A DNA stretch of 39,387 nt, from the NCBI GenBank assembly GCA_028281865.1, contig JANQJB010000162.1:1-39387 (forward strand), in the 5' to 3' direction. Both the position numbers and the translations under genes were made by a program. Below, one piece after another: positions 1 to 7,111 of the stretch. The DNA is from Marinagarivorans sp. Lineage in GTDB: Bacteria; Pseudomonadota; Gammaproteobacteria; Pseudomonadales; Cellvibrionaceae. Numbering within the stretch: the stretch's first letter is position 1; every line of letters begins with the position of its first letter. Below the pieces are notes generated by a model. That model was not told where the DNA came from, ran no database searches, and saw only the letters and a list, made by a program, of their open reading frames with translations.

Positions 1-1197
1 GTTTTTGCGCATAAAATTAACAATTGGGAAAAGCGCAACCAACAGCGCAAAGATAATAGAAGCAAGCAACATGGATACGATTGTCACGGCATCTAACGAT
101 AAAGCTTGCATCGGCGGCAGTAAAGCCATCGCATGATCGTTAATTAGCCGGATTCCCCAGGCCGCGGCCACAATACCTAAAATAGCTCCACCCAAAAATA
201 AAATGAGGCTTTCTAAAAATAATAAGCGGGCGATATCTTTTAATCCCGCACCAACGGCACAGCGTATTGCAAGTTCGCCAAGCTTCGCATTCGCGCGTAC
301 TAGGAGTAGGTTCGCAATATTGACAGCGCCAATAATAAGAACAAATACCGTCCCCAATTGCAGCATTAATAAAATGGGCTTTATAGTCCTGACACGTTCA
401 TCCTCTATTGTGATAGCGCGTGAGAAATGCTCCGTTCTATCGAGATAATCCTGCATACCCGGATATTCGTCGTAATATATTTTATCTCTCAGATCAACTT
501 GCAACTGTGCTTGTTCAACAGTAACGCCAGGGGCTAATCGCGTAAACAACTTCTGACCATTCGAGTGCCTCCGCCAGGGGCTTTCCGCTTCAGGGCTCCA
601 AGCTCGGGCGCGAACAAATTTAATATCGGGAAACAATATCTCTAGACTATACGGTGCTACACCGAGAATTTCATGCTGTTCGTCATTGATATCAATCGTT
701 TCACCTACTACATTTTTGTCTTTTCCATATTGGCTCGACCAAAAAGTGTAAGAAAGGACAACAACTTTAGCTTGCTCTGGAATCCCGTGTTCCTCATTAA
801 AAAAATTACCTAGCTCCGGTTGCAATCGGAATACGTTAAAAAAATCCACACTGGCCATCATTGCTTTTACTGACTGCGGTACTCCCCCAGTTTCTATCGT
901 CGGCGCGTAATTATTGGTAAGTGCAAGATTTGAAAAAGCTTCGGTGTTATCACGAAAATCAACTAACAATGGAACATTGCTGGACATTCGCCCTATTTCG
1001 TAATGGTTATAGACTTCCACTATTTTTTCGGATTCGGGATAAGGTAGAGGTTTAAGAATAAGATTATGGACAATATTAAATATTATTGTGTTGCAGGCAA
1101 TACACAACGCTAAAGAAATGACGGCGGTGACAAAAAAACTGGTATTTTTGGTTAGGTTTTTTAAACAGTAGAAAAAGTCTTTGAATAAAGTGTTCAT
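1..1197 (-). CDS. ADOP/MacB-type ABC permease, N-terminal part (runs off the window)
   Basis: The minus-strand frame is open from an ATG at 1197 to the window edge (399 codons, no stop). I translated it directly. It begins MNTLFKDFFYCLKNLTKN, then has a first membrane segment (about residues 20-45) ending in NLILKPLPYP, the signature just after TM1 of acidobacterial-duplicated-orphan-permease and MacB proteins. A periplasmic MacB_PCD-like domain follows (about 50-275). An FtsX-type permease core then starts near residue 280, with NIANLLLVRA and ELAIRCAVGAG. Family role: permease half of a tripartite efflux or macrolide/peptide export ABC system in the inner membrane. The ATPase and the second permease half are not in the window. 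An AGAG precedes the ATG. Repeat copy A lies about 95 nt upstream. Family is confident; substrate is unknown. Confidence 0.85.
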   Translation of the reverse strand, partial: MNTLFKDFFYCLKNLTKNTSFFVTAVISLALCIACNTIIFNIVHNLILKPLPYPESEKIVEVYNHYEIGRMSSNVPLLVDFRDNTEAFSNLALTNNYAPTIETGGVPQSVKAMMASVDFFNVFRLQPELGNFFNEEHGIPEQAKVVVLSYTFWSSQYGKDKNVVGETIDINDEQHEILGVAPYSLEILFPDIKFVRARAWSPEAESPWRRHSNGQKLFTRLAPGVTVEQAQLQVDLRDKIYYDEYPGMQDYLDRTEHFSRAITIEDERVRTIKPILLMLQLGTVFVLIIGAVNIANLLLVRANAKLGELAIRCAVGAGLKDIARLLFLESLILFLGGAILGIVAAAWGIRLINDHAMALLPPMQALSLDAVTIVSMLLASIIFALLVALFPIVNFMRKN

Positions 1198-1292
1198 GTC
1201 CAAGCTCTTTATTTAGATGTTTTAATAGCTTAGTCGCTAACGAATTTAAAAGAAAACTCTGCGTAATTAGCACATAGTTCCAGAGCGTCAGT

Positions 1293-1373
1293 AGCTTTTT
1301 CTAGGGGCGTAGCCGACGCGAAGTCGGCTACGCAGCCTACAGGGATGTACTTGCGGCGGCCCTAGAAAAAGCT
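1293..1373. repeat. Nested inverted repeat, copy A (53-nt core in 14-bp arms)
   Basis: Outer arms agctttttctaggg (1293-1306) and its exact complement (1360-1373) enclose a 53-nt core (1307-1359). The core starts with its own perfect hairpin, gcgtagccgac / gtcggctacgc (1307-1317 with 1323-1333, loop gcgaa), followed by agcctacagggatgtact and gcggcg. The same core recurs at 26187-26239 between completely different arms. It lies 61 nt past the rhomboid stop. It has no coding capacity. Confidence 0.85.
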
Positions 1374-1434
1374 GGTGGAGATCTGGAGCGGCTTATCTAC
1401 AGAGTGAGAGCCAAATATCTCTTCAAAAATAAAA

Positions 1435-1995
1435 CTAGTCACTGGCACGTGACTTCTTGGCCATCGCCGCTGCTGTGATAACACCTGCAATCGCACCAAA
1501 CAAATGCGCCTCGAAAGAGATATAAGATCTCGTCGGCAGAACCCCAAAAACCATTCCACCATAAAAGATCACCACAAAAATTCCAATTAAGATGCTCATT
1601 ACACTGCGCTCAAACCAGGCCAGCGCGATACTCAAGCTCCACAAGCCAAATATCCATCCACTGGCACCGATATGATTGCCATTGCGGGCAAAAATCCAAA
1701 CCAAAGCTCCCGTCAGCAAAATGATACTAGCACTGCTGGAGATAAAAAACCTCTCACCACGCAATAAACACAAAAAGCTAAACACAGAGAGACCAATCAG
1801 GTTATTGATTAAATGCCATATACCCCCGTGTAAAAATGGTGAAGTTACAATGCCAACCAAACCAAAAGGATTACGTGGATGAATACCACCCAAACGACTG
1901 AGAAGCCCACCAGTGAATACATCCAAAATGTATATCACTACCATGATTAAGCACAAGCCTATAATCAATTTTATTCGCGATTTAAAATTTTTCAC
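1435..1995 (-). CDS. Rhomboid-family intramembrane serine protease
   Basis: A 186-residue, strongly hydrophobic protein with about six membrane segments, the size of a minimal bacterial rhomboid. Visible motifs are HGGIWHLINN (residues 56-65, the conserved TM2 His/Asn region), GASG (110-113) with nucleophile Ser112, and AHLFGAIAG with catalytic His164. The Ser-His dyad is therefore intact. Known family role: cleavage of transmembrane proteins within the inner membrane; physiological substrates are usually unknown. It sits 148 nt after the PspA-like gene on the same strand, too far for clear coupling. Repeat copy A follows its stop codon and may serve as its 3' end. Annotation as a protease is secure from the motifs; the target is not predictable. 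Confidence 0.9.
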   Translation of the reverse strand: MKNFKSRIKLIIGLCLIMVVIYILDVFTGGLLSRLGGIHPRNPFGLVGIVTSPFLHGGIWHLINNLIGLSVFSFLCLLRGERFFISSSASIILLTGALVWIFARNGNHIGASGWIFGLWSLSIALAWFERSVMSILIGIFVVIFYGGMVFGVLPTRSYISFEAHLFGAIAGVITAAAMAKKSRASD

Positions 1996-2143
1996 AAATC
2001 TTAGCCTTTTGGTTTGAGTTCTTTAAATTGTTGCTTTTCCTTTGCTAGTATTTTTCAATTTCTCAGATTTAAGTGAATTATGCAGTAGCTTGAATATACT
2101 AGTTTGCATGCAATCATTTCTCACAATTGCAAATCTTCAATTA

Positions 2144-2677
2144 TTATTTAATCTCGTTTTGTCTTCGAACCTCATCCAATAATTCCAATGCCGTTTTTAT
2201 TTTTCCGTCAGTATGATCTCGTTTCGCTATCGCCAATTTAGCCTTCTGCATATTTTCAAAGGCTTTAAGCGTATCCCATTGTTGCAATAATCGTTTGAGG
2301 TAGACTTCGCGCTTGCTACTCTCATAAGTCACCTTACTTAATTTCAGATTGAGATCTTCGGCATGTTTTTCTAGATGTTCAACTTCGCAATCAATTTTAT
2401 TTAACTCCGCTTGAACTTTTTGAGAAAACTTATCGTTATCTGCGTGACCTTCAGTTAGTAATTCCCGATACTGTTTACGCCTCTCTAACAATAGCCCGCA
2501 ATTTTTTTCCTCTAAACGCTTTTCGTTTTTACATCCCTCTTGATTTTCCTGCAATATCTCCAGTAAAGACTTCACTTCAGAAATTTCATTTTCAAGCAGC
2601 GCAATCGCTTTCTTTTGCACACCGTCAACCTTGTCTATGTTTCCACTTGCAGCGATTAATTTTAACCAAATAGACAT
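2144..2677 (-). CDS. PspA/IM30-like coiled-coil protein (YjfJ-like), short
   Basis: 177 residues, almost entirely charged heptad-like helix, without signal peptide or membrane segment. The stretch WDTLKAFENMQKAKLAI (around residues 134-150) resembles the helical hairpin of PspA/IM30 proteins of the YjfJ subgroup. The upstream partner is a YjfI-like protein, the usual neighbour of yjfJ in enterobacteria, separated here by only 3 nt. Known family role: PspA/IM30 proteins polymerise on the cytoplasmic face of the inner membrane during envelope stress. The protein is shorter than the roughly 220-230 residues usual for PspA, and the N-terminal amphipathic helix is poorly conserved. It could instead be a diverged accessory coiled coil. 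The assignment rests on context plus weak similarity. Confidence 0.6.
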   Translation of the reverse strand: MSIWLKLIAASGNIDKVDGVQKKAIALLENEISEVKSLLEILQENQEGCKNEKRLEEKNCGLLLERRKQYRELLTEGHADNDKFSQKVQAELNKIDCEVEHLEKHAEDLNLKLSKVTYESSKREVYLKRLLQQWDTLKAFENMQKAKLAIAKRDHTDGKIKTALELLDEVRRQNEIK

Positions 2678-2680
2678 AAA

Positions 2681-3313
2681 CTAGGCATGCTCACTATATA
2701 ATAGAAATTCAGAATAGGTATCCACCGCATCCATAATATTTTCTGCAAGAGTTTCTATTTCGAAAATTATACTTTCCAATATTGAACGTGAGCTCAATGC
2801 TCCAAACATGCAATAAAAATCTTCTCCTTCACCTAGATTTTCTAAGCTCATAGTTGAAAGGGGGAAGTATTTATGCGTTCTTAAAACACGCTCGTTAAAT
2901 TCTTCTCTATTTTTTACTTGTTTAACTGACCATAGGATTGATTCAACAACAATCTGTTCTGACATGACAGATATATACATCGGCAAATGTCCATAGTCTT
3001 TCATTACAATAACAAGGACTGGCTCCTCTTCGTCAAGCAGTTCTAGCTTTGCTTTTGCCGGACTGAAGTGCTCATTCGCACTTAATGCCATATATAATTT
3101 TTCGGTCGTCCAAGCCTCAGGTTGCAGCTCAGTCAGTTCACTTGCCAGATCTTCCCGCACCCTTCTTAATCGCGCTTCGATTAACGGTAATTGCGGCGCG
3201 TTTTCCGGCCGAATCCATAATTCCTTTTTTACCAAGCCCTGATTACGCATCCGCTGTCTGAATTCGCGCTGATAATCCGCAGACGACTTTACTCTTCCTT
3301 TACTATTACTCAT
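2681..3313 (-). CDS. YjfI-like protein (DUF2170 family)
   Basis: A soluble 210-residue protein beginning MSNSKGRVKSSADYQREFRQ. A basic N-terminal helix (about residues 10-60) precedes an acidic alpha/beta domain (about 70-205) with VLVIVMKDYGHLPMYISV and LGEGEDFYCMFGALS, features I associate with the YjfI/DUF2170 family. Biochemical function is not established. Family members sit beside PspA-like yjfJ genes, as here, where the coiled-coil gene starts 3 nt after this stop. A joint role in envelope stress is inferred from that pairing. The gene lies 51 nt downstream of a small membrane-protein gene on the same strand, so all three may form one transcript. Confidence 0.75.
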   Translation of the reverse strand: MSNSKGRVKSSADYQREFRQRMRNQGLVKKELWIRPENAPQLPLIEARLRRVREDLASELTELQPEAWTTEKLYMALSANEHFSPAKAKLELLDEEEPVLVIVMKDYGHLPMYISVMSEQIVVESILWSVKQVKNREEFNERVLRTHKYFPLSTMSLENLGEGEDFYCMFGALSSRSILESIIFEIETLAENIMDAVDTYSEFLLYSEHA

Positions 3314-3364
3314 TTATACCTCGTGAAAACTAACTTGATCGATATAGGTTTTAAAACCTACGAA

Positions 3365-3739
3365 TTATTGTTTTTTTAACATTCTGTATTTAATGCTGAG
3401 GTTTTCAGATAGCTCACCATGTCGCTTGGCTTTCTCAAAGTAACCTAAAGCCTGCAGATAATTTCTTTCTTTTAATCTTTGCTCGGCTTTTTCAATATAT
3501 TCACGAAACAGTGCACGGCTGACTCTGCTCGTTTCTCCGCCTGGCCAGAGCTGGCTCGCAAACGGGACAACGATTAAAAAAACAATAAAACCGATGCCGG
3601 CCGCAACCAACATTTCGTTTGAGCCTGAAATAAAAGCAAACATAAAGATGAAAAATACTAGAAAAAGCGCGAACGCGACTACGTCAATATTGCCGCTGTC
3701 AGTAGTATGAAAACTTCCACCATAACGTCTAAATGCCAT
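3365..3739 (-). CDS. Small membrane protein with C-terminal helical tail, unknown function
   Basis: Two adjacent hydrophobic segments near the N-terminus (VVAFALFLVFFIFMFAFI and MLVAAGIGFIVFLIVVPFA) are followed by a basic helical tail of about 60 residues containing ALFREYIEKAEQRLKERNYL and ALGYFEKAKRHGE, which looks like one TPR-type helix pair. I do not recognise a named family. The chosen ATG (3739) has GGAG six bases upstream. An ATG four codons earlier (3751) has AGGA only four bases away and is the alternative. The gene leads the likely operon with the YjfI-like and PspA-like genes, which suggests, without proving, a membrane anchor or sensor for that envelope-stress pair. Confidence 0.65.
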   Translation of the reverse strand: MAFRRYGGSFHTTDSGNIDVVAFALFLVFFIFMFAFISGSNEMLVAAGIGFIVFLIVVPFASQLWPGGETSRVSRALFREYIEKAEQRLKERNYLQALGYFEKAKRHGELSENLSIKYRMLKKQ

Positions 3740-3857
3740 TTTTAGCTCCATTGTGTCCTGCAGGCCAAACTAAGTGCGAAGCAAAGTGCTTCACGATCAG
3801 CAGACAAAGATATTACATGTAATTTATAACATGTACAACTCTAATAATTCTACCATC

Positions 3858-4229
3858 TTAATCTTTGAGAGCTGCCACACCCATTAAGAGCCAAGCAAAA
3901 ATAAAACTTATACCCCCTAAAGGAGTTATCGGCCCGAGCCAACTAGGACCGCCCAACGCCAGCCCATATAAACTTCCGCTAAACAACAGAATTCCAGCCA
4001 AGAACAGTACAGCGCTAATCGAAAGGGCTTGTTTCGGCTTCTGTTGTATCAAAAGCCCGACGGCCAATAAGGCCAATACATGGTAGAAGTGGTAGGTCAC
4101 GCCCGTTTGCCATACCTGTAAGGCCCCCTGAGATAGGGTTTTCTTTAAACCATGAGCACCAAATGCACCTAGACACACTGCAAGCGCACCGTTAAACGCT
4201 GCTATCGCAATAACAAATTTTGCCCCCAT
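3858..4229 (-). CDS. DUF423 inner-membrane protein (YgdD-like)
   Basis: 123 residues with four predicted membrane helices. The conserved N-terminal pattern AAFNGALAVCLGAFGAHGLK and the later FSGSLYGLAL and GPITPLGGISFI are typical of the DUF423/YgdD family, whose function is unknown. The frame is open 22 codons further upstream to an ATG at 4295, but that extension would be encoded by the rpoH terminator hairpin. The internal ATG at 4229 has a strong GGGGGA Shine-Dalgarno and starts exactly where family members start, so I place the start there. It lies downstream of rpoH but beyond its terminator, so it probably depends on its own promoter or on read-through. Confidence 0.88.
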   Translation of the reverse strand: MGAKFVIAIAAFNGALAVCLGAFGAHGLKKTLSQGALQVWQTGVTYHFYHVLALLAVGLLIQQKPKQALSISAVLFLAGILLFSGSLYGLALGGPSWLGPITPLGGISFIFAWLLMGVAALKD

Positions 4230-4259
4230 GCTTCCCCCCTGAATAGTTTCATCTTGAAC

Positions 4260-4293
4260 AAAAAAAAGCCGCTTCCCAAGGAAGCGGCTTTTC
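4260..4293 (-). terminator. Rho-independent terminator of rpoH
   Basis: A perfect 11-bp stem (4266-4276 with 4280-4290) with a 3-nt loop lies 25 nt past the rpoH stop. On the minus strand it is followed by an uninterrupted T run (4267-4260). Its position also shows that the longer reading of the following DUF423 gene is wrong. Confidence 0.93.
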
Positions 4294-4318
4294 ATCGTAA
4301 ATCGTCAAAGAATCTGGT

Positions 4319-5173
4319 TTAAGCTTCCATTGCCGCCTTCATCTTTTTCATTGCATTCTTTTCCAGCTGGCGAATGCGCTCGGCTGATACGCTGTATTTT
4401 GCAGCGAGTTCGTGCAAAGTCGCTTTCTCTTCACCTAACCAGCGCTGTTCGAGAATATCGCGACTACGCTCATCAAGCTCTGCCATTGCGGCCTCTAAAC
4501 TATTGACTTTTTTGGTTTCAAAGTCAGCCTGCTCAAGCATCAATGCCGGATCTGCTCGACGGTCTTCAAGGTAGTTAGCCGGTGCCTGATAGGCCGAATC
4601 TTCATCATCATCAACGCCTACATCAAAAGCGGCATCATAAGCAGCTAAACGACCTTCCATCTCCTGAACATGCTTTACATCAACGTTTAAGTCAGCTGCA
4701 ACAGCCTTAGCTTCTTCATTGCTCAACCAACCGAGGTTTTTCTTCTTACCACGTAAGTTAAAAAATAACTTGCGTTGCGCCTTGGTGGTGGCAATTTTAA
4801 CAATACGCCAATTGCGCAAGATGTATTCGTGAATTTCGGCTTTAATCCAATGCACCGCAAAGGATATCAAGCGCACACCTTTTTCTGGATCGAAACGCTT
4901 AACGGCTTTCATTAAACCAACATTGCCCTCTTGAATGAGGTCAGATTGGGAAAGTCCGTAGCCGTTGTAAGATTTTGCGATATGCACTACGAAGCGCAGA
5001 TGCGCCATCACCAGACGACGCGCAGCTTCAAGGTTTTCGTTGTAAAACAGATCCTCAGCGAGTTCCTTTTCCTCTTCGGCGCTGAGCACAGCAAAGCCGT
5101 TAACCGCCTGAATATAGGAATTCAGATTCTGGCCGGGGGCGAGGAACTCGACAGGTTGTAAACTTTTACCCAT
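4319..5173 (-). CDS. rpoH: RNA polymerase sigma-32 (heat-shock sigma factor)
   Basis: 284 residues, full length for RpoH. Region 2 is seen in [19 protein letters not shown] (about 78-96) and the region 2.4 stretch [16 protein letters not shown]. The RpoH box QRKLFFNLR is at 133-141, a hallmark separating sigma-32 from other group 3 factors. Region 4.2 is in [20 protein letters not shown] near the C-terminus. It directs RNA polymerase to chaperone and protease promoters. GGAG precedes the ATG by 7 nt. As in many gammaproteobacteria, rpoH follows ftsY-ftsE-ftsX, but the 270-nt gap after ftsX carries two stress-type promoter candidates, so it is probably transcribed separately. It ends in a strong terminator. 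Confidence 0.98.
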   Translation of the reverse strand: MGKSLQPVEFLAPGQNLNSYIQAVNGFAVLSAEEEKELAEDLFYNENLEAARRLVMAHLRFVVHIAKSYNGYGLSQSDLIQEGNVGLMKAVKRFDPEKGVRLISFAVHWIKAEIHEYILRNWRIVKIATTKAQRKLFFNLRGKKKNLGWLSNEEAKAVAADLNVDVKHVQEMEGRLAAYDAAFDVGVDDDEDSAYQAPANYLEDRRADPALMLEQADFETKKVNSLEAAMAELDERSRDILEQRWLGEEKATLHELAAKYSVSAERIRQLEKNAMKKMKAAMEA

Positions 5174-5246
5174 TTATAATCTCCAAATTGGCAGCTGCGA
5201 GAGTTTAACACTCACTTAAATATTAGCCAAACCACTGCATAGCGCT

Positions 5247-5274
5247 ATCTTGGGGCTAACTTAAGAATTTCAAG
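5247..5274 (-). promoter_or_regulatory. Candidate sigma-32 (heat-shock) promoter upstream of rpoH
   Basis: On the minus strand CTTGAAA (5274-5268) is followed, 13 nt after CTTGAA, by CCCCAAGAT (5255-5247). The consensus is CTTGAA, 13-14 nt, CCCCATnT, as at dnaK and groE. It predicts a 5' leader of about 70 nt. A sigma-70 reading (TTGAAA with a weak AAGATA) is the alternative. Confidence 0.55.
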
Positions 5275-5353
5275 GAATAGTTAGAAAATTTTATTTTTAG
5301 TTTTGAGCCTAAATACGCTCAGGCTTTGCAGACCGATTTACAAATTCAAAAGA

Positions 5354-5379
5354 TTAGACAGAAAAAATAGCATAAGTTC
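5354..5379 (-). promoter_or_regulatory. Candidate sigma-E (RpoE/AlgU) promoter upstream of rpoH
   Basis: On the minus strand GAACTT (5379-5374) is followed after 15 nt by TCTAA (5358-5354), within GTCTAA. This is a close match to the extracytoplasmic-stress consensus of GAACTT, 15-16 nt, TCTGA/TCTAA. It would give a leader of about 175 nt and place rpoH under envelope-stress control, as known for E. coli rpoH P3. Confidence 0.65.
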
Positions 5380-5443
5380 ACAGATTCGCACCCATCCAAG
5401 CGAATTTACCGCGAAAACTTTACATGTAAAAATCTCCGTAAAT

Positions 5444-6421
5444 TTAACGCGGTTCGATTTCGCTTAAATGACGACCAACAGCTAGCCAAGCGCCCATTAA
5501 TCCCAATATCGTGCTTACCGCAAGCAAGCCGAGATTACCGCTAAAACCCAAGCCTTGGAGAAAAAACTGACTTTGGTAGGCTGCAGCGAGATTAGCAACA
5601 GTACCTTTTATTGACGAAAAACCAGCGAAAACCAAGATGCAGGCAACAACACCGCCGAGAAAACCATACCAAGCACCGCTATAGAGAAAGGGTCGACGCA
5701 CAAACCCATTACTACCGCCAACCAATTTCGTGATAATTATTTCTTCTTTACGGCTTTCAATTGCCAAACGGATGGTATTACCTAACGAAAGCAACACCCC
5801 CAAACTCAATAAGCCAGCAAGCGCAGTAACAATTTTACGGCCCAGGACCATCAACTCCTGAAGGCGTCGCACCCAGTCCATATCCAGGTCAACCGTATCG
5901 ACGATGGGCTTTTCACCAATTTTCATCGCCAACGTTTTGAGACTTGCTGGCTCTACGATAGATGAAACCGGTGTTACCACAAGCGTCGGAGGCAGTGGAT
6001 TTTCGTCGAGAAAGCCCAAAATCTCCCCAAAGCCCGACATAGCCTGAAATTCCTGCAACGCCTGCTCCGGTGAAATGTATTCCACATCATTAATTTCAGC
6101 AAACGCTTGCAAATCTTTTTGCAGTTGACGCACAGCCTCTTCACGTGCGCGCACATTAATAAACACCGATATTTTTGGGTTCGCGTCCCAGCTATCACCA
6201 AGTATTTGCAAATTATTCAAAGCGACCAACAACGTCGTCGGCAAGGCCAATGCAATTGCCACAACCAAGCAAGTCATCAGTGACGCCAAAGGCGATTGCA
6301 AGATACGACCAAGACTTTCACGCGCCGATTGCCGGTGATGCAATTGCCAAGCCGTAAACTTATCACGAAATTTTGTTTTGGCCTGCACCGCTCCGCGAAG
6401 GCTTTGGGGATCTTTACTCAC
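5444..6421 (-). CDS. ftsX: Cell-division ABC transporter permease FtsX
   Basis: 325 residues. There is a cytoplasmic N-terminus (HHRQSARESLGRILQSPLAS), TM1 (about 50-70), a periplasmic domain (about 75-195) with VFINVRAREEAVRQLQ and DVEYISPEQAL, and three C-terminal membrane segments including the FtsX signature LGNTIRLAIESRKEEI and ITKLVGGSNGFVRRPFLYSG. With FtsE it forms the divisome complex that activates periplasmic amidases through EnvC-type partners. It starts 11 nt after the ftsE stop, in the canonical ftsY-ftsE-ftsX order. A TTTACATGTAAA palindrome lies 13 nt past its stop, but no clear terminator was found. Confidence 0.97.
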   Translation of the reverse strand: MSKDPQSLRGAVQAKTKFRDKFTAWQLHHRQSARESLGRILQSPLASLMTCLVVAIALALPTTLLVALNNLQILGDSWDANPKISVFINVRAREEAVRQLQKDLQAFAEINDVEYISPEQALQEFQAMSGFGEILGFLDENPLPPTLVVTPVSSIVEPASLKTLAMKIGEKPIVDTVDLDMDWVRRLQELMVLGRKIVTALAGLLSLGVLLSLGNTIRLAIESRKEEIIITKLVGGSNGFVRRPFLYSGAWYGFLGGVVACILVFAGFSSIKGTVANLAAAYQSQFFLQGLGFSGNLGLLAVSTILGLMGAWLAVGRHLSEIEPR

Positions 6422-6432
6422 TCACCAGTGCC

Positions 6433-7101
6433 TCACACCAAAAAACCATCGTAGACGAGCTGCCCTTGCGAGAGAGACAATACACGGCAATCCATTGCGC
6501 GTATTAGCTCTACATCATGACTCGCAATTAAGATTGTGACACCTACTTCGTTAAACTGGCGAAAAAGCTTCATAATTTCTGCGGAAAGCTCAGGGTCGAG
6601 ATTACCCGTGGGCTCATCGGCAAGTAGCAAAGGAGGCTTGTTCACAACCGCCCGCGCAATTCCAACGCGCTGCTGCTCTCCACCCGATAGGGTTATAGGG
6701 TTAACTTTTTCGCGATCGAGCAAACTCACTTTATCCAACGCAGCGCGCACACGTCGTGCGATCTCTCGCGAACCGTAACCCGCAATGCGCAGGGGCAACG
6801 CGACATTCTCAAATACATTGCGGTCGAACAACAACTGGTGATTCTGAAAAACCACGCCTACCTGACGCCTGTGCAATGGTATTTGCCCCGCACGCATCCG
6901 ATTGAGGTTGCGCCCACCAATGACAACCTGTCCAGCCGAGGGCCTTTCCATCAACATAATAAGCTTCATCAAGGTGCTTTTGCCGGCGCCCGAGTGCCCG
7001 GTCAAAAATACCATCTCATCCTCGCCCACATTCAAATTGACACGACTGAGTGCTTCGTGACCAGTTGGGTAGCGCTTACTTACGTTACTGAATTCAATCA
7101 T
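6433..7101 (-). CDS. ftsE: Cell-division ATP-binding protein FtsE
   Basis: 222 residues from the ATG at 7101 (MIEFSNVSKRYPTGHEAL), the usual FtsE length. The frame extends further upstream, but only through the 3' end of ftsY in another frame. Walker A is GHSGAGKST (35-43), the ABC signature LSGGEQQR (138-145) and Walker B LLLADEPTGNLD (158-169), with the switch His in SHDVELI. It is the ATPase of the FtsEX complex at the septum. The gene starts 10 nt after the ftsY stop with only a weak Shine-Dalgarno, which suggests translational dependence on ftsY. Confidence 0.98.
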   Translation of the reverse strand: MIEFSNVSKRYPTGHEALSRVNLNVGEDEMVFLTGHSGAGKSTLMKLIMLMERPSAGQVVIGGRNLNRMRAGQIPLHRRQVGVVFQNHQLLFDRNVFENVALPLRIAGYGSREIARRVRAALDKVSLLDREKVNPITLSGGEQQRVGIARAVVNKPPLLLADEPTGNLDPELSAEIMKLFRQFNEVGVTILIASHDVELIRAMDCRVLSLSQGQLVYDGFLV

Positions 7102-7111
7102 TAAAAAGTGC

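Noticed and set aside
203-448. Plus-strand 81-codon reading
   Set aside because: It lies antisense to the open permease frame, which has clear family motifs across this span; no domain or ribosome-binding site.
1076-1273. Minus-strand 65-codon reading overlapping the permease start
   Set aside because: Out of frame with the permease and without homology; the permease start at 1197 explains the region.
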